From assembly GCA_030145245.1 (NCBI GenBank), contig JAQYWC010000004.1, positions 1 through 64,000 of the forward strand: a DNA stretch of 64,000 nt, given 5' to 3'. This DNA is from Desulfobacterium sp. GTDB lineage: Bacteria; Desulfobacterota; Desulfobacteria; Desulfobacterales; Desulfobacteraceae. The notes beneath the pieces were generated by a model. It had not been told where the DNA came from. It ran no database searches and saw only the letters and a program-made list of their open reading frames with translations. Positions 61,700 to 64,000 of this stretch are shown here, one piece after another (position 1 is the stretch's first letter; each line of letters begins with the position of its first letter). The translations under genes and the position numbers were made by a program.

Positions 61700-62577
61700 A
61701 TTGCGATATATCTGGGAAGGGTGCGTCGCAACCGGGTGACCGGGATCATCAGGAGCCCGCCGGCCAGGAGTGAGACAATGGCCTGGTAGGAAGATACGAC
61801 CTGGTGGTTTAACAGATTTGACATATAGGTGATCCCCACGGTCGGGCTGAAAATATATGCGCTGACCGGTCCCACGACGGCTGCAGGCAGGTCAAGCAAG
61901 GTGGTCACGGGAACAATGACCGCCTCAAACCATTTGAGCATTCCCGAATGCATAAGGATCTGAACCGCCATTGTCACTGTTCCAAAGAGTGTTACCATGC
62001 GGATGAACATTTTTTTCCTGGCATTCCAGGTATTCATCAATAACTGCCCCACAGACCGTGGCGTGCAATTGGGGTCCGTTGGATCGCACTCCATGGTGTC
62101 AAATGCCCCGTCGGACCATTTTTTTGGGGGGAGCCAAAACCGTCCCCAGAAAAGAACAACCCCAAGCTTTAACACCCCGGTGAGCCAGAAGGCCGCTATA
62201 TAGATCAGGCAGAGCCGCACCCCCAAAAGGGGCAGGACAATGGGAAGCTGAAAGGTCAGGATCTCTTTGAAGTGAAAGGGCACTGTGTTGAGAATTCCGG
62301 TCAGTATCAGTTCCCGGTCCGAGATCTTACGGTCTGCATGGAACCGGGCCGCCATGGTATGGGCGGCAACCATGGAGCCAATGCCGGCAAGAAAGCTCAC
62401 GGCACTCTCAGAAGGCAGGTTGGCAACCCGTGCAACCGGTCTGCCAATGGGTTTGAGGTATTTCATCAAGCCCATCTGCATGAAGAGCTCAATGCCAAAC
62501 AGGCTGATAAACATGACAGACCCCATGCGTATCATTAATGAAACGGTGGACTCAAGGGACAAAAGAAAGACTTCCAT
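61594..62577 (-). CDS. Membrane protein with nucleoside-recognition (Gate) domain
   Basis: A 327-residue integral membrane protein with about eight hydrophobic helices. NLPSESAVSFLAGIGSMVAA and GPVSAYIFSPTVGITYMSNL match the PF07670 nucleoside-recognition/Gate family seen in spore-maturation and NupC-type proteins. A long inner loop (about 150-190) contains two Cys (MECDPTDPNC). GGAGCACATGG precedes the start on the minus strand. A transport or membrane-gating role is likely; the substrate is not known. Confidence 0.82.
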   Translation of the reverse strand: MEVFLLSLESTVSLMIRMGSVMFISLFGIELFMQMGLMKYLKPIGRPVARVANLPSESAVSFLAGIGSMVAAHTMAARFHADRKISDRELILTGILNTVPFHFKEILTFQLPIVLPLLGVRLCLIYIAAFWLTGVLKLGVVLFWGRFWLPPKKWSDGAFDTMECDPTDPNCTPRSVGQLLMNTWNARKKMFIRMVTLFGTVTMAVQILMHSGMLKWFEAVIVPVTTLLDLPAAVVGPVSAYIFSPTVGITYMSNLLNHQVVSSYQAIVSLLAGGLLMIPVTRLRRTLPRYIAIYGLKHGSSICGLTTGLSMLSRGLILIWVILFFPT

Positions 62578-62835
62578 GTGCTCCTTATCTTTTTAACGTC
62601 AGGCCTGCATTTTATGCAATATGCCCGGGATTTTCAAAACCGACATCATATCAGCATCGTTGATAAAGATAAAGCTAATCAGATTTATCGATAAACCAGG
62701 GGGTTGAAAAACGTGGGTTCGGTCTTAATTTAAATTTCACAAACAGTTGATTTTGTTGTTGATGAAAAGACAGGAAAGCAAAATTAACTGTAAACTTAAA
62801 ATTTGGTAAATCGTCCTGGGCCGGAAGGAGTTTTT

Positions 62836-64000
62836 ATGAAGACACTGTCTCCCTGCGCCCTGGCCGATCTTACCTTTGACATTACCTGGGAAAAAGATGG
62901 TATCGCCCACAAAGAGCATTATTTTGCAGATCAATGTAATTGCTGGCGCGATATTTTTCCTGAAACCCTGCTCGAACATATCATCAATGGAACCATTGAA
63001 GACCCCATAAGCCTTAAGGCAAACCCGGGGGAACTTGTCCCGGAATACCGTCCTGATAATGTACATTTCCTTCCCAAGTCACGGGTGGATACCTTTTTTG
63101 CTGCTGATGGCCTGGTGCGGGGACGGTTCTATCCCCAGGGCATGCTGACCGGGTTTCCCGGAATCTTTAAAGCCAACATCACCCCGTTTCGCTGTGTGGA
63201 CATTGATGGTGACTGCATACGCGCGGACCTGAACCATCCCATGGCATTGATACCAATGGAGGTGACACTGACGGTTCACGCTAAATCCTTTAAATCTGAA
63301 GAAAGGGGGGGCGGCTGCACGAACTGGATCGATATTGCCCTGTCCGGCCCGGGCATGCAGGCCAGGCATAACCGGGAACCCACCAATTTCTTCTCAGGAA
63401 AGGCGTTTGACCGGAGAGATTCCAGGCGGGATCCCCGTTATTATGCAAGGGACAGATTTGTCCGGCATATTGATGATACGGCGCGGCAGAATCTGTCTGA
63501 GCTCTACCAAACCCTTCTTCGGCCCGGGGATGCGGTGTTAGACCTCATGGCCGGATGGGAGTCCCACATCCCCGGGGATCTGGATCTTTTATCCCTCCAC
63601 GGACTTGGACTCAATGGCAATGAGCTTATGAAAAATAAGCAGCTTACGGCCCACACGGTGCAAGATCTGAATACCGATGCCAGGCTTTCCTTTAAAGATG
63701 AAAGTTTTGATGCTGCCATCTGTTCCCTTTCCGTTGAATACCTGATCGATCCTGTGTCCATTTTTACCGAGGTGGCAAGGGTGTTGAAACCCGGCGGTAT
63801 TTTCGCGGTAACCTTTTCAAATCGCTGGTTCCCGGAAAAAGCGATCCGCATCTGGAAAGATCTCCATGCGTTCGAACGCATGGGCCTGGTACTGGAATAT
63901 TTCCTTCAATCCGGTCGGTATGAATCACTTTCAACGGTTTCCATGAGGGGATATCCAAGGCCCTATGGCGATAAATATTTCTCGACAATGATGTTTTCGG
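62836..64000 (+). CDS. FKBP-type PPIase-like / SAM-methyltransferase fusion (partial, cut by right edge)
   Basis: Open from ATG 62836 (GGAAGGAG, 5-base spacing) to the end of the window, at least 388 residues, no stop. The N-terminal 190 residues have an SlyD/FKBP-like look: ADLTFDITWEKDGIAHKEHY, PGELVPEYRPDNVHFLPKS, RFYPQGMLTGFPG and CIRADLNHPMALIPMEV (NHPLAG position). The C-terminal half is a class I methyltransferase: VLDLMAGWESHIPGDLDLLS, GLGLNGNELMKN, DESFDAAICSLSVEYLIDPV and EVARVLKPGGIFAVTFSNRW. The SAM-binding loop reads LMAGWESH rather than DxGxGxG, so activity should be checked. Confidence 0.75.
   Translation, partial: MKTLSPCALADLTFDITWEKDGIAHKEHYFADQCNCWRDIFPETLLEHIINGTIEDPISLKANPGELVPEYRPDNVHFLPKSRVDTFFAADGLVRGRFYPQGMLTGFPGIFKANITPFRCVDIDGDCIRADLNHPMALIPMEVTLTVHAKSFKSEERGGGCTNWIDIALSGPGMQARHNREPTNFFSGKAFDRRDSRRDPRYYARDRFVRHIDDTARQNLSELYQTLLRPGDAVLDLMAGWESHIPGDLDLLSLHGLGLNGNELMKNKQLTAHTVQDLNTDARLSFKDESFDAAICSLSVEYLIDPVSIFTEVARVLKPGGIFAVTFSNRWFPEKAIRIWKDLHAFERMGLVLEYFLQSGRYESLSTVSMRGYPRPYGDKYFSTMMFS

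Noticed and set aside
1-64000. CRISPR array, tRNA or rRNA genes
   Set aside because: No regularly spaced repeats of the right size, and no tRNA- or rRNA-like conserved strings were seen on reading; a tRNAscan-type search was not possible.

Overview
The window looks like chromosomal DNA of an anaerobic Gram-negative bacterium of the Desulfobacterota (Desulfobacterales type). This is inferred from moderately GC-rich coding DNA, abundant hybrid kinases, HD-GYP and chemoreceptor proteins, a rubrerythrin, and the flavor of the housekeeping genes. No rRNA, tRNA or CRISPR array was seen, so the taxonomy is not fixed.

Layout. Positions 1-5100 are a scarred accessory region: a broken IS3-type transposase, a complete IS3-family element with a probable -1 frameshift, an mcrC restriction gene beheaded at the IS boundary, and an AT-rich cassette of unrecognised small membrane or secreted proteins, the first of which is frameshifted. 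Positions 5377-20469 hold mostly signalling genes: an HD-GYP protein, a solute-binding protein, a PIN-acetyltransferase fusion, two histidine kinases, an SPFH/zinc-ribbon pair and a chemoreceptor.

The centrepiece is a co-directional run of about 30 kb (21013-51137) encoding an extracellular contractile injection system (eCIS): one sheath, one tube, a gp26-like protein, a disordered protein, a DUF4255 terminator-type protein, an AAA+ ATPase, a tube-adaptor and a separate LysM-like protein, a spike split into D-like and V-like genes, a PAAR-like tip, gp25, two large baseplate proteins, a tail-I wedge protein, a 1213-residue beta-helix protein and a two-domain carboxypeptidase-regulatory-like protein. 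Without a strand break, and with a 4-base overlap at the junction, it runs into three proteins with eCIS-cargo signatures. These carry a Cys4 motif, and two have a DUF4157-type HExxH domain. Their C-termini look like an M15/extensin-type zinc peptidase, a second HExxH metallopeptidase, and an OmpA-like domain plus a type-44-like toxin domain. The start of a fourth, decayed paralogue survives between them. No obvious long tape-measure gene or classical trimeric fibre gene is visible. The natural reading is a secreted or released syringe loaded with wall-directed or toxic payloads.

After the eCIS come a rubrerythrin, two gene remnants, a geranylgeranyl-reductase-like flavoprotein, a phosphoribosyltransferase-like gene plus cytosine permease behind a structured leader with a strong intrinsic terminator, a retropepsin-like lipoprotein, a HAF-repeat exported protein, two copies of a palindromic dispersed repeat, a crotonase, an ADP-ribosylglycohydrolase-like protein, a membrane nucleoside-recognition protein, and, cut by the right edge, an FKBP-methyltransferase fusion. 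All family assignments were made by eye from translated motifs, without database searches.
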